This document shows positions 1-7,938 of a stretch of 64,000 bases of DNA, in pieces. Below the pieces are notes generated by a model. That model did not search any database and was not told the DNA's origin. It was given only the letters and a program-made list of their open reading frames with translations. The translations under genes were made by a program, and so were the position numbers. Source of the stretch: Eubacterium callanderi (GTDB lineage Bacteria > Bacillota > Clostridia > Eubacteriales > Eubacteriaceae). Each line of letters starts with the position of its first letter. Positions within the stretch are counted from its first letter, which is position 1. The DNA lies in NCBI RefSeq assembly GCF_900142645.1, contig NZ_FRBP01000006.1, positions 62,001 to 126,000 on the forward strand, read 5' to 3'.

Positions 1-38
1 TTTGAGAAACTCATACAAAAACGGAGGCAGTATTCAGT

Positions 39-491
39 ATGCTGACATACAGAAAAGCCGGCATTAAGGATGTTTTTTTGCTAATAAGTCTTTATAACTC
101 AGCATTTTACGAAGATTATATTCATTATGGCAAATGTCCTGGCTATGGAAAATCTAAAGAAGAAATGGAAACATCAATTTCAACCTTTTCTAAATATATT
201 ATAATCTATAGAAGTAGGCCTGTAGGCGTTATTTCTTTTAAAAATCAAGGGGATGGTTCATATTATTTAGGTTGTCTTTGTGTTATACCGCCCTATCAGA
301 AAAAGGGAATTGGTACAGAGGCGTTCCAGTATATGCTGTCTTTATGTCCTGATTGGAAGCGGATCACTCTGTTTACGCCTGTTGATAAAAAAGAGAATTT
401 AAACTTCTACACCCAAAAATGTGGTTTTGCAAAAGGCAATATAAGAATGGATCAAGAGATCGAAGTCGTTGAGTTTTATATGAACCGTTAA
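39..491 (+). CDS. GNAT family N-acetyltransferase
   Basis: This 150-residue protein is a probable acetyl-CoA-dependent N-acetyltransferase of the cytoplasmic GNAT fold; the acceptor is unknown. The acetyl-CoA binding motif A is visible at about residues 80-100 (CVIPPYQKKGIGTEAFQYML), with the usual Q-x-x-G-I-G turn. A C-terminal NFYTQKCGF segment matches the family's strand 6-7 region. A GGAGG ribosome site lies about 12 bases before the ATG. The gene is AT-rich with A/T-ending codons, unlike the repair genes that follow, so it may have been acquired. Family assignment is firm; substrate cannot be inferred. Confidence 0.8.
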   Translation: MLTYRKAGIKDVFLLISLYNSAFYEDYIHYGKCPGYGKSKEEMETSISTFSKYIIIYRSRPVGVISFKNQGDGSYYLGCLCVIPPYQKKGIGTEAFQYMLSLCPDWKRITLFTPVDKKENLNFYTQKCGFAKGNIRMDQEIEVVEFYMNR

Positions 492-515
492 ACTTAGAGC
501 AGATAGTCGTTTTAA

Positions 516-866
516 TGGAATAAAGCTTATGGAAAACTGGATTTTCTCTCAGATGAAAATCTGGATAGCGGCCGTGTTTTCGATAAAGTGGCTGCCCTGT
601 ATCTCAGTGCTACGGAGGATAAAGACCTGGAGCTGGCTGGATTTTTGGGTGTGCTGATCAACTATCACCGCCTGTCACAGCAGACGATTGCTAAAATGTC
701 AGGTGTTGAAGTAATGGATGTCGAGAACCTTTTGCAGGGCCGGTATGAAATGATCTCTGAAAGCGCCAAATACCGCATGGCGGTAACGGTGATGTCCTTG
801 CGGTTCTGTTTAAAAGAAAGTGAGCCTAAAGATTATAGAATAAGTTTAAAAAGAAGTAGAATTTAA
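516..866 (+). pseudogene. Remnant of a helix-turn-helix protein lacking a good start
   Basis: An open frame runs from the stop at 513 to 866. The first usable start codon is a GTG at 588, giving 92 residues. The 24 codons before that GTG (YGKLDFLSDENLDSGRVFDK) read like real protein, yet contain no start and no ribosome site. The conserved part (LINYHRLSQQTIAKMSGVEV) resembles a helix-turn-helix segment. I read it as a gene whose 5' end was lost, perhaps when the acetyltransferase before it arrived. It could still be translated from the GTG. Confidence 0.4.
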
Positions 867-988
867 AATCCTTGCCATAGTGTTCTTCTTTGGACATTAT
901 GTGATCGTATTGGGCGATATTTCAGTCGTATATCGTTTGGATTTGTTATATGGTTATCGTACAAGTCAAGATTGGAGGTGCGCGGCAA

Positions 989-1663
989 ATGAATTTCGGC
1001 TACAGCACAGAAGCAACCGATTATCTGAAGCAAAAGGATAAAAAACTGGGTAAAGTCATTGAGAAAATTGGGATGATTGAGCGCGCCGCGGATACGGATC
1101 TGTTCGCATCGGTCGTTCACCATATTGTTGGCCAACAGATTTCAACAAAGGCCCAGGCGACGATCTGGCAGCGGATCAACGATGGCCTCGGCACCTTAAA
1201 CGCGGACGTCATCCTGGACGCGGGCATCGAGCGGCTGCAGGCCTTTGGAATCAGTTTCCGCAAAGCAGCGTACATTACCGACTTTGCGGAAAAGGTTAAG
1301 ACCGGCGCTTTTGATCTGGAGGGAATCTGGGATAAATCCGACGAGGAGGCCATCGCCAGCCTTGTGTCCTTAAGGGGCATTGGCGTATGGACAGCAGAAA
1401 TGATTTTACTGTTCTGTATGGAGCGTCAAAATGTTTTCAGCTATGACGATCTGGCCATCAGGCGCGGCCTGCGCATGGTGTACCATCATCGGGAGATTGA
1501 CAGAGAGCGTTTTGAGCGGTACCGCAGGCGCTACAGTCCCTACTGCAGTGTTGCGAGCCTGTACCTTTGGGCTGTGGCAGGCGGCGCGGTTCCTGAGATG
1601 AAGGATTACGCGCCAAAGAGAAAGCCTGTTAAAAAGAAAAAGACGTGTAAAGCCACAGAATAA
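989..1663 (+). CDS. DNA-3-methyladenine glycosylase (AlkA-type HhH-GPD)
   Basis: This is a base-excision repair glycosylase of the helix-hairpin-helix GPD superfamily that removes alkylated purines from DNA. Visible hallmarks are FASVVHHIVGQQIST near the N-terminus, the hairpin LVSLRGIGVWTAEMILLF, and the catalytic aspartate region VFSYDDLAIRRGL. The ATG at 989 is chosen over the upstream in-frame start at 950 because a GGAGGTG sits at 974-980 with good spacing. At about 224 residues it is shorter than E. coli AlkA and typical of the Firmicute enzyme. The ogt gene follows 20 bases later, so the two probably form an alkylation-repair operon. Confidence 0.88.
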   Translation: MNFGYSTEATDYLKQKDKKLGKVIEKIGMIERAADTDLFASVVHHIVGQQISTKAQATIWQRINDGLGTLNADVILDAGIERLQAFGISFRKAAYITDFAEKVKTGAFDLEGIWDKSDEEAIASLVSLRGIGVWTAEMILLFCMERQNVFSYDDLAIRRGLRMVYHHREIDRERFERYRRRYSPYCSVASLYLWAVAGGAVPEMKDYAPKRKPVKKKKTCKATE

Positions 1664-1683
1664 TTGAAAGCAGGAGGATGAAA

Positions 1684-2229
1684 ATGTCAGATGTAAGAAT
1701 TTATACCACTCACTATGCTTCGCCCCTGGGCGGAATTACCATTGCCAGCGACGGCGCAGCGCTGACAGGGCTTTGGTTTGACGGGCAGAAATACTTTGGT
1801 GATACGTTGCCAGAGCAATACGTGGCGGGGGAGCTGCCTGTCTTTGATGCGGCAAAAAATTGGCTGGATATTTATTTTCAGGGTAAGTCGCCTGATTTTA
1901 CGCCGCCGCTGCTGCTTGACGCCAGTCCCTTTCGCAGGGCAGTATGGGAGATACTGCTTACCATTCCTTTTGGGCAGACCATGACTTACGGAGAAATCGC
2001 GGATAAAATCGCAGAGCAAAAGGGCACTGACAGAATGTCCGCCCAGGCGGTCGGAGGCGCTGTGGGGCATAATCCCATTTCCATTATTGTGCCCTGCCAC
2101 AGGGTGGTGGGAACGAGCGGCAGCCTGACAGGCTACGCGGGCGGCATTGATAAAAAAGTAAAGCTGCTCACACTGGAAAAAACAGAGATGTCGGGCTTTT
2201 TTATTCCTAAAAAGGGAACGGCGCTGTAA
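1684..2229 (+). CDS. ogt: Methylated-DNA--protein-cysteine methyltransferase
   Basis: A suicide repair protein that transfers the alkyl group from O6-methylguanine to its own cysteine. The active-site motif PCHRVVG is present at about residues 137-143, preceded by the wing helix VGGAVGHNPISIIV, and the N-terminal Ada-like ribonuclease fold is recognisable. An AGGAGG at 1672-1677 supports the ATG at 1684; an in-frame ATG at 1678 would touch the ribosome site. It lies directly behind the AlkA-type glycosylase, giving direct reversal and excision of alkyl damage side by side. Confidence 0.92.
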   Translation: MSDVRIYTTHYASPLGGITIASDGAALTGLWFDGQKYFGDTLPEQYVAGELPVFDAAKNWLDIYFQGKSPDFTPPLLLDASPFRRAVWEILLTIPFGQTMTYGEIADKIAEQKGTDRMSAQAVGGAVGHNPISIIVPCHRVVGTSGSLTGYAGGIDKKVKLLTLEKTEMSGFFIPKKGTAL

Positions 2230-2245
2230 AATAAGAGAGATAACA

Positions 2246-2608
2246 ATGAAAATTAGAAGGATGATCATTGACGATTATGACAAGGTTTATGCGCTTTGGA
2301 CGCTTTGTAAAGGAATGGGTTTGAATGATTTAGATGATTCAAAAGAAGGCATTGAACGTTTTTTAAACCGAAATCCTGATACATGTTTTGTTGCAGTAAA
2401 TAATGGCCGTATCCAGGGTGTGATTTTGGCTGGAAACGATGGACGCAGAGGCTATATCCATCACACAGCGGTTCATCCTGATTATAGAATGCAGGGGATT
2501 GCAAGCAGACTGGTCAAAATGGCAATGGAAGCTTTAAAGAATTGCGGCATCCATAAAGCAGCGCTGGCGGTTTTAAACCCTCAAGCCCACTGCAAACAGA
2601 AGGCTTGA
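2246..2608 (+). pseudogene. C-terminally truncated GNAT acetyltransferase
   Basis: The first 110 residues are a normal GNAT start, including motif A (AVHPDYRMQGIASRLVKMAM). The family normally continues for another 25-30 residues with an N-x-x-A-x-x-F-Y/W-E-x-x-G-F segment. Here the reading instead ends in NPQAHCKQKA and a stop inside a perfect 10-bp inverted repeat (2578-2611). The tail appears to have been replaced, so the protein is probably inactive. The start has a modest AGAGAG ribosome site and follows ogt by 16 bases. Confidence 0.5.
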
Positions 2609-2611
2609 GGG
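2578..2611. repeat. Inverted repeat at the broken end of the acetyltransferase
   Basis: CCCTCAAGCC (2578-2587) and GGCTTGAGGG (2602-2611) form a perfect 10-bp stem with a 14-base loop. No T-run follows, so it is not a classical terminator. It spans exactly the point where the acetyltransferase loses similarity to its family. Confidence 0.6.
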
Positions 2612-2626
2612 GATATGTCTGGTAAA

Positions 2627-2974
2627 TCAGCTGACCACACTGCTGCCTAATCTTCTGAGTTCTTTCTCAAGTTTCAGAATCAGATGGTTCAGTGAAAAGA
2701 TACAGACATCTTCGGTTTTGACAGCGGTTTCCCTTTGGAGAATTTCACCACTATAGATCAACCGCCCTTCAATCAGCGTCTGAAAAATCAGCTCGAGCTC
2801 AGGTCGATCAAAGCTCGTGTTTCCAGAAGTAACTTTGATCTTAACTTTTTCGAGAAGAGCATCTTGATCGTTATACAGAGCATCTTTTTGAGTGGAATTT
2901 ACAATGCAATCAAATATAATTTGTATTATTGTAATATCAGAATCGGAAAATAAAGGGAAAGATATTTGTGTCAT
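2627..2974 (-). CDS. Hypothetical protein, about 115 residues
   Basis: I do not recognise this family. The ATG at 2974 is chosen over an in-frame ATG at 2995 because AGGGGG lies 8 bases before it. The protein begins MTQISFPLFSDSDITIIQII, is mildly acidic, has no signal peptide or membrane segment, and ends in a predicted helix (HLILKLEKELRRLG). It stands alone, convergent with the truncated acetyltransferase. The clean ribosome site supports a real gene; function is unknown. Confidence 0.5.
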   Translation of the reverse strand: MTQISFPLFSDSDITIIQIIFDCIVNSTQKDALYNDQDALLEKVKIKVTSGNTSFDRPELELIFQTLIEGRLIYSGEILQRETAVKTEDVCIFSLNHLILKLEKELRRLGSSVVS

Positions 2975-3486
2975 GGTAAAACCCCCTTTCTGCATTCAGG
3001 TAAACCATTACTTTCTTTTATTATACCACGATTTCTTATATGACAAAGTTAAAAAAGTGGTAAAAATTTGCTATATTTAGAATATAGGTTTCTCTATGGT
3101 AATTAGCATTCATAAATATTCATTAAAATCTATATAACACCATGTCTATATAAGGATACAAAAGTAGAATCACTTAAAAAGGTTGTTTTAATATTAAAAA
3201 CGTTTAGAAGCTTTTAAGATAATTTGAAAATAACCAATACTTCTTTGTTGAAGGTAGATAATTTTTTTAAGAAACACTAAAGAATGGCCGGCGGATTTGG
3301 AAAATTTTTTATTTGTATCAAAATAAAAGAATGCCCTATAGTCAATATAGATAATATTATTTAAAAGATAATATAGGGTGCAGCCATCTTTTGTATATGG
3401 AGCACGGCGCATTTTTGCGCCATGCCTTCTTTTTATGCTATACTTACCTTAGCTAAAAAGTCGAAAAAAGCAGGGAGGCTGCAAAA
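2975..3486. other. AT-rich intergenic region of about 500 bases
   Basis: No convincing gene is present on either strand; the few open frames are short, lack ribosome sites and have AT-driven codon content. Near its right end lies one copy of the GCAC-hairpin family (3402-3425) followed by a T-rich stretch, then TATACT at 3439, which may serve the oxidase gene that follows. The hairpin has no gene ending before it, so an older gene may have decayed here. Confidence 0.5.
3402..3425 (+). terminator. GCAC-hairpin family, copy 1
   Basis: GCACGGCGCA and TGCGCCATGC form a 10-bp stem with one mismatch, followed by TTCTTTTT. It matches seven other hairpins in the window but is the only copy with no recognisable gene upstream on its strand. 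Confidence 0.55.
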
Positions 3487-3906
3487 ATGATGAGAAACCC
3501 AGAACAGACAGTCGGCAATATGGCGGATAAAGCCAGTATGGCCCTGATCAGCTATATTGATGGGGAGGGATATCCGGTCACAAGGGCCATGCTGAAGCCC
3601 AGAGAGCGGGAGGGAATAAAAACTTTCTGGTTTACCACCAATACCTCATCCAATAAGGTAAAGCATTTCCTTCAAAACCCTAAGGCGAGCATCTATTTCG
3701 TCGACAGGCGTTATTTCCGTGGAGCCAGCCTGAGCGGAACCGTCGAGGTTTTAGAGACGCCCGAGGCCAAGGAGCGGATCTGGCGGGACGGTGATACCAT
3801 GTATTACAGTGAGGGCATTACAGACCCAGACTACTGCGTGCTGAAATTCACAGCCACGAAGGGCCGCTATTACAGCAATTTTAATTCGGAAGATTTTGAA
3901 GTGTAA
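3487..3906 (+). CDS. Pyridoxamine 5'-phosphate oxidase family protein
   Basis: This 139-residue protein belongs to the split-barrel flavin-binding family that includes general stress protein 26. Visible features are the N-terminal ALISYIDGEGYPVTRAM strand pair, FWFTTNTSSNKVKHFLQNPK (the segment that usually contacts flavin phosphate), and ASIYFVD before the closing strands. GGAGG lies 8 bases before the first of two adjacent ATG codons. It probably binds FMN or F420-like cofactors in a redox or stress role; the true substrate is unknown. The methyltransferase gene follows 39 bases later and may be co-transcribed. Confidence 0.85.
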   Translation: MMRNPEQTVGNMADKASMALISYIDGEGYPVTRAMLKPREREGIKTFWFTTNTSSNKVKHFLQNPKASIYFVDRRYFRGASLSGTVEVLETPEAKERIWRDGDTMYYSEGITDPDYCVLKFTATKGRYYSNFNSEDFEV

Positions 3907-3945
3907 AGGACATGCGGTTTACAGGCATGAGAGAGCAGGCGGGAC

Positions 3946-4734
3946 ATGATTAAAAAAGCAGAGATCGATAACGGACGCGGCTTTGACTGGGGGCGTGCCT
4001 CGCGAGATTACGCCAGATACCGGGATATCTACCCCCGGGAGTTTTACCAGAAAATCCTGGACATGGGCGCGTGCGTCAAAGGACAGCGTGTGCTGGATAT
4101 GGGCACCGGCACCGGCGTGCTGCCCCGCAATTTATATCCATACGGCGCAGCCTTTACGGGCATTGATATTTCGGAAAACCAGATTCAGCAGGCCATCCTC
4201 CTGGCAGAGGAGCAGCGGGCAGAGATTGACTTTTTCTGTATGCCTGCCGAGAAAATGGATTTTCCAGACTTAAGCTTTGACGTGGTCACCGCGTGCCAGT
4301 GCTTTACCTACTTTGACCATGAAGCCCTCGCGCCCAGGCTGTCTAAAATACTTTGCCCCCAGGGGCGCTTAATTGTCCTGTACATGGCCTGGCTGCCTTT
4401 TGAAGACCCCGTTGCGGGGCAGAGCGAGGCTCTTGTTTTAAAGTATAATCCTGAATGGACCGGCTGCGGAGAAAAGAGGCACCCCATTGCCATACCCGAA
4501 ATCTACAGCCAGTACTTTACCATTGAAAGCCAGGAGGTTTTTGATTTAAGGGTGCCTTTCAGCCGGGAGAGCTGGAACGGACGGATGAAAGCCTGCCGAG
4601 GGATCGAGGCGTCTCTGCCTGAGGAGGACATCGCCGCCTTTGATGCGGAGCATCGACATCTTTTGGCCGCGGCCGCGCCAGAGAAATTCAAGGTTCGGCA
4701 CTACGCTGCCATAAGCGTCCTGAGGAAACGATAG
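3946..4734 (+). CDS. Class I SAM-dependent methyltransferase
   Basis: The 262-residue protein carries the SAM-binding motif I at about residues 45-55 (VLDMGTGTGVLPRNL), an acidic motif II (FTGIDISENQI) and a motif IV region (FDVVTACQCFTYFDHE). These define a Methyltransf_11/25-type fold in the cytoplasm. The acceptor cannot be deduced. The ATG at 3946 follows GCGGGAC, a weak ribosome site, so coupling to the oxidase gene before it is possible. Confidence 0.85.
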   Translation: MIKKAEIDNGRGFDWGRASRDYARYRDIYPREFYQKILDMGACVKGQRVLDMGTGTGVLPRNLYPYGAAFTGIDISENQIQQAILLAEEQRAEIDFFCMPAEKMDFPDLSFDVVTACQCFTYFDHEALAPRLSKILCPQGRLIVLYMAWLPFEDPVAGQSEALVLKYNPEWTGCGEKRHPIAIPEIYSQYFTIESQEVFDLRVPFSRESWNGRMKACRGIEASLPEEDIAAFDAEHRHLLAAAAPEKFKVRHYAAISVLRKR

Positions 4735-4753
4735 AAAGGGGCAGTAAATCGAA

Positions 4754-5042
4754 ATGAAAGAAAGATATAAAACCCCATCAGCCGTTTTTGCAATCTTTTT
4801 TAAAAACAATCAGGTATTGCTTCAGAAAAGGCAAAATACTGGTTATATGGATGGATATTATGACTTCGCAGCCAGTCCACGTCGAACTAAATGAAAGTAT
4901 GACAGAGGCACTCATTCGAGAAGTTAAAGAAGAGTTAGCAGTGGATATATCGAAAGATAAGGTTAAATTTGGTACTTTTATGCACAAGTTTGAAGAAGGA
5001 ATTGTTTATTACAATGCTTTTTTTGTTTGGCTGGGATCATGA
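4754..5042 (+). pseudogene. Nudix hydrolase, frameshifted and truncated
   Basis: From the ATG at 4754 the frame reads MKERYKTPSAVFAIFFKNNQ through YMDGYYDFAAS, a normal Nudix N-terminus. It then shifts near 4874, where two bases (GG of a Gly codon) appear to be missing. The second frame continues as HVELNESMTEA...REVKEELAV, which completes the Nudix box (E-x7-REVKEEL), and stops after FFVWLGS at 5042. Nudix enzymes usually run about 50 residues further, so the gene is broken twice. It is AT-rich like its right neighbour. Confidence 0.75.
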
Positions 5043-5081
5043 AAGTCTAGATTGAATTATAATTTTAACAGGGAGCAGTTT

Positions 5082-5729
5082 ATGGAAATAGAATTAAGAT
5101 GTGAACAAACTAAAGATTACCGGGAAACTGAGACTGTGACCCGTGAGGCGTTCTGGAATCACGATGCTCCGGGATGCTTTGAACACTATCTCGTACATAT
5201 TATGCGAAACAGTCCCGCATTTCTGCCAGAGCTATCTTTCGTCGCGGTATTCGACGGTAAAATTATTGGGAATGTTATGTGTATGGAATCCATCATTGAA
5301 GGTGATGATGGGAAAGTGTATAAAATTCTTACTTTAGGGCCTATTTCTGTTTTACCTGAACATCAGCAAAAGGGCATCGGCCGTAAACTGCTTGAAAAAA
5401 CGAAAGCTACAGCGCATAAAATGGGCTACCGAGCGATTTTATTGTATGGCGATCCGGATTATTACACAAAACAAGGATTTGTACCTGCTGAAAAGTATAA
5501 CATCAGAACTGTGGATAATATGTATGCCATAGCACTTCAAGCCTGTGAATTATATGCCGATGCTTTGAAGGGGATACAGGGACGTTTTGTTGAGGACGCT
5601 GTCTATGCGATTTCTGAAGCGGAGGCAGAAGAATTTGACAGGCACTTTTCTTTCAAGGAAAAGTGCAGCGGTACGCCATCGCAACAAAAATTTAAAAAAA
5701 TTGTTAAGATGAGAAGAAAAGCAGATTAA
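5082..5729 (+). CDS. GNAT family N-acetyltransferase
   Basis: A 215-residue acetyltransferase with motif A at SVLPEHQQKGIGRKLLEK and a following GYRAILLYGDPDYYTKQGF segment, as in the YhbS-like GNAT proteins. The ATG at 5082 is preferred because GGGAG lies before it; an upstream in-frame TTG at 5052 has no ribosome site. The C-terminus is extended beyond the usual fold and ends in a basic tail. Substrate unknown; small-molecule or protein amines are both possible. Confidence 0.82.
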   Translation: MEIELRCEQTKDYRETETVTREAFWNHDAPGCFEHYLVHIMRNSPAFLPELSFVAVFDGKIIGNVMCMESIIEGDDGKVYKILTLGPISVLPEHQQKGIGRKLLEKTKATAHKMGYRAILLYGDPDYYTKQGFVPAEKYNIRTVDNMYAIALQACELYADALKGIQGRFVEDAVYAISEAEAEEFDRHFSFKEKCSGTPSQQKFKKIVKMRRKAD

Positions 5730-5783
5730 AGTTTAATTTGACGCAATTATGAGGGATGGGCTTATCTTAAAAGGAAGGGAATC

Positions 5784-6728
5784 ATGGAAAAAAAGAAAAC
5801 AATCAAAGGTTGCCTTTGCGCCATTTTCTGTGAGATACTATTTGGGCTGAGCTACTTATTTACCAAGCATGCCACCACGTCGGTGGACTCGCTCACGCTG
5901 CTGAGCTGGCGCTTCGCTACCGCTTTTCTGGTCATCAATCTGTGTGTGGCTTTGGGAGTGGTTAAGATCAGCCTGAGAGGAAAGCGGCTGCTGCCTTTGT
6001 TTTGGATTGCCGTTTTCCAGCCGGTGATCTATTTTGTGGGTGAGACTGTGGGCATCAGCCTGACCACTGCCTCGGAAAGCGGCGCGGTTCTCTCCGTCAT
6101 ACCGGCAGCGACCCTGATAGCAGGGGGACTGATTCTAAAGGAAAAGCCCACGAAGCTGCAGGCTGCAGGAGTGTGCATCACCATGGCTGGGGTGATGGTC
6201 TGTGTCCTCTCCAAGGGGATGGAGGCCTCCTTTAACCCGCTGGGGTATCTTATGCTCCTGATGGCCGTGATTTCCTACAGCCTGTACTCTGTTTTTTCTG
6301 AAAAAGCCGTTTCCTTTTCCAGTGCGGAAAAAACCTATGTGATGATTGCCTTCGGCGCCGTCGTTTTTACGGCTGCTGCCCTTGTCCAGAACCTGAGAAC
6401 CGGCACATTGCCGGAATTTTTATCCGCTCCTTTTACGAATCCTGCTCTTTTAACCGCGGTTTTGTACCAGGGCATTGGCTGCTCAATCCTGGCCTTTTTC
6501 CTTTACAATCTGGCGATCGCCACGATTGGCACCAACCGCTCAGCGTCCTTTGTGGGGATATCCACCGTGGTTTCCATTCTGGCGGGCGTGTTTTTCCTGA
6601 AGGAACAATTTTCCACATTTCAGGCGGCAGGGGCTTTCTTTGTCATCGGCGGCGTCTATCTGGCGAATCTGACGCGCAAAAGCAAGTCTGCCCGGCCTAA
6701 CAGAAGGGACGCCAAAAATGCTGAGTAA
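5784..6728 (+). CDS. EamA-family DMT transporter
   Basis: The 314-residue protein has about ten hydrophobic segments arranged as two EamA repeats, starting with EILFGLSYLFTKHA and again around YLMLLMAVISYSLYSVFSEKA. This is the drug/metabolite transporter superfamily, usually secondary exporters in the cytoplasmic membrane. The C-terminus is a basic cytoplasmic tail. AAGGAAGGGA precedes the ATG. Substrate is not predictable. Confidence 0.87.
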   Translation: MEKKKTIKGCLCAIFCEILFGLSYLFTKHATTSVDSLTLLSWRFATAFLVINLCVALGVVKISLRGKRLLPLFWIAVFQPVIYFVGETVGISLTTASESGAVLSVIPAATLIAGGLILKEKPTKLQAAGVCITMAGVMVCVLSKGMEASFNPLGYLMLLMAVISYSLYSVFSEKAVSFSSAEKTYVMIAFGAVVFTAAALVQNLRTGTLPEFLSAPFTNPALLTAVLYQGIGCSILAFFLYNLAIATIGTNRSASFVGISTVVSILAGVFFLKEQFSTFQAAGAFFVIGGVYLANLTRKSKSARPNRRDAKNAE

Positions 6729-6762
6729 ATGACTGTATTCTAAATTAAAGGAGGAAATTATC

Positions 6763-7107
6763 ATGAAAAAGGTAAAAATCACGGTTCTCAGAACAATGCT
6801 GAATCAGGATCTGGCAGAGGAGTACGGGGTGGACGGCCTTACCGCCTGCCCTATGCTCAGGGAGGGACAGACCTTTTATGCCGACTACGCAAAGCCTGAG
6901 GGGCTCTGTGATGAGGCCTGGAAAGCCATCTACCAGTATGCCTTTGCTCTGGCCCACGGCGCGGATAAGGAGCTGTTTTATTATGGCGACTGGATCAAAA
7001 AACCCGGCGTAGCCATCTGCAGCTGTAACGATGGGCTACGGCCAGTTATTTTCAAGCTGGAAGCCACCGACGAGGAGGGGCAGATCAACTATACGCCAGT
7101 GCGTTAG
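6763..7107 (+). CDS. TIGR04076 family protein
   Basis: A 114-residue protein that begins MKKVKITVLRTMLNQDLAEE and contains the C-P-M and IC-S-C cysteine pairs (TACPMLREGQ; VAICSCNDGLRPV) characteristic of the TIGR04076 family. Members are common in anaerobic Firmicutes and have no established function; the cysteines suggest metal binding or redox chemistry. A GGAGG lies before the ATG, and a strong terminator (7121-7148) follows immediately, so it may be the last gene of a unit with the EamA transporter. Confidence 0.75.
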   Translation: MKKVKITVLRTMLNQDLAEEYGVDGLTACPMLREGQTFYADYAKPEGLCDEAWKAIYQYAFALAHGADKELFYYGDWIKKPGVAICSCNDGLRPVIFKLEATDEEGQINYTPVR

Positions 7108-7120
7108 TATGAGTCTTTAG

Positions 7121-7148
7121 AAAAGCAGGAGCATTCTCCTGCTTTTTT
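7121..7148 (+). terminator. Intrinsic terminator
   Basis: AAAAGCAGGAG and CTCCTGCTTTT form an 11-bp stem with a 4-base loop, continuing into a T-run to 7148. Confidence 0.88.
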
Positions 7149-7175
7149 ATTTTGCTCAAAAATTCCGGCGTACTA

Positions 7176-7227
7176 TTGACAAGTACACTTGGCAGTGATA
7201 TGATAATAGTGCCAATAAAACTTGGCA
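7176..7227 (+). promoter_or_regulatory. Promoter with TTGGCA inverted repeat
   Basis: TTGACA (7176-7181), a 17-base spacer and TATGAT (7199-7204) make a near-consensus promoter for the next two genes. TTGGCA (7189-7194) and TGCCAA (7210-7215) are inverted around the -10 box, and a third CTTGGCA lies near 7220. This is a plausible autoregulatory operator for the XRE protein encoded second in the operon. Confidence 0.6.
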
Positions 7228-7248
7228 GAAAGATGGAGGATGAGCATT

Positions 7249-7560
7249 ATGGATAAAGAAGAAATTTTAGCTAAAAGCCGTCAGGAAAAAAAGGATGAGG
7301 GCATGACTGAGGCTGAAAACAGAGGACGCAGAATTGGGGTAATGGCATTTTCCGCTATTTTTATCTTTATTGTGCTGTTTAACCTGTTCAATGGCCAGCC
7401 AAATTATGCACCCATGGCCATGTTCTGGGCCTTCCTCTCAGCAGAGGCCTATCCTAAATACCGTTTTACAAAACAAAAGGCTTATCTTGTCACAACCATC
7501 GCGGGCGGGGTGGCGTCTCTGGCATCACTCGCAAGCTTTGTACTGTCTGTACTGGGGTAA
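7249..7560 (+). CDS. DUF6442 family small membrane protein
   Basis: The 103-residue protein starts MDKEEILAKSRQEKKDEGMT, a charged cytoplasmic N-terminus, followed by three hydrophobic segments (VMAFSAIFIFIVLFNLF; MAMFWAFLSAEAY; LVTTIAGGVASLASLASFVL). This matches small DUF6442 membrane proteins, which are routinely paired with a short XRE regulator, as here. ATG 7249 is supported by GGAGG 9 bases upstream. Its role is unknown; the fixed pairing suggests that the membrane protein modulates, or is controlled by, the regulator. Confidence 0.72.
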   Translation: MDKEEILAKSRQEKKDEGMTEAENRGRRIGVMAFSAIFIFIVLFNLFNGQPNYAPMAMFWAFLSAEAYPKYRFTKQKAYLVTTIAGGVASLASLASFVLSVLG

Positions 7561-7566
7561 AGGGTC

Positions 7567-7773
7567 TTGAACGAGGAATTAATTCTAAAAAACCGCTTAA
7601 AGGAAATCCGAAAGGAAAAGAAACTGTCCCAGTCCGCTCTGGCCGAGCTGGTTGGTGTCTCCCGCAACACCATCAGCTCCATCGAGACGGGGCAGTTTAA
7701 CCCAACGGCAAAATTAGCGTTAATTTTGTGCATTGCCCTGGACAAGAAATTCGAGGAGCTGTTTTATTTTTAG
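7567..7773 (+). CDS. XRE-family small transcriptional regulator
   Basis: A 68-residue protein that is almost entirely one helix-turn-helix domain (NRLKEIRKEKKLSQSALAEL, then VGVSRNTISSIETGQFNP), ending in ALDKKFEELF as in YozG-like regulators. It starts at a TTG six bases after the stop of the membrane gene, so translation is likely coupled. The TTGGCA inverted repeat over the operon promoter is a good candidate for its binding site. A GCAC-type terminator follows. Confidence 0.86.
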   Translation: MNEELILKNRLKEIRKEKKLSQSALAELVGVSRNTISSIETGQFNPTAKLALILCIALDKKFEELFYF

Positions 7774-7793
7774 ATTTGCGGAAAAAGTAAAAA

Positions 7794-7829
7794 GGAGTAC
7801 GGTGCAGAAATGTGCCGTGCTCCTTTTTT
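7794..7829 (+). terminator. GCAC-hairpin family, copy 2
   Basis: GGAGTACGGTGCA and TGTGCCGTGCTCC pair with a GAAA loop and three G-T pairs, followed by six T. It ends the DUF6442-XRE operon. Confidence 0.85.
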
Positions 7830-7938
7830 ATCCCCGTGCGATTCTTGCCGGGTACCATTTTTGAAACCAGTTTGTGAAAATCCCCAGAAACGCAGGGCAT
7901 ACTGTGTTTACCAGTAAAATCCTATTTAACAACTTTTT

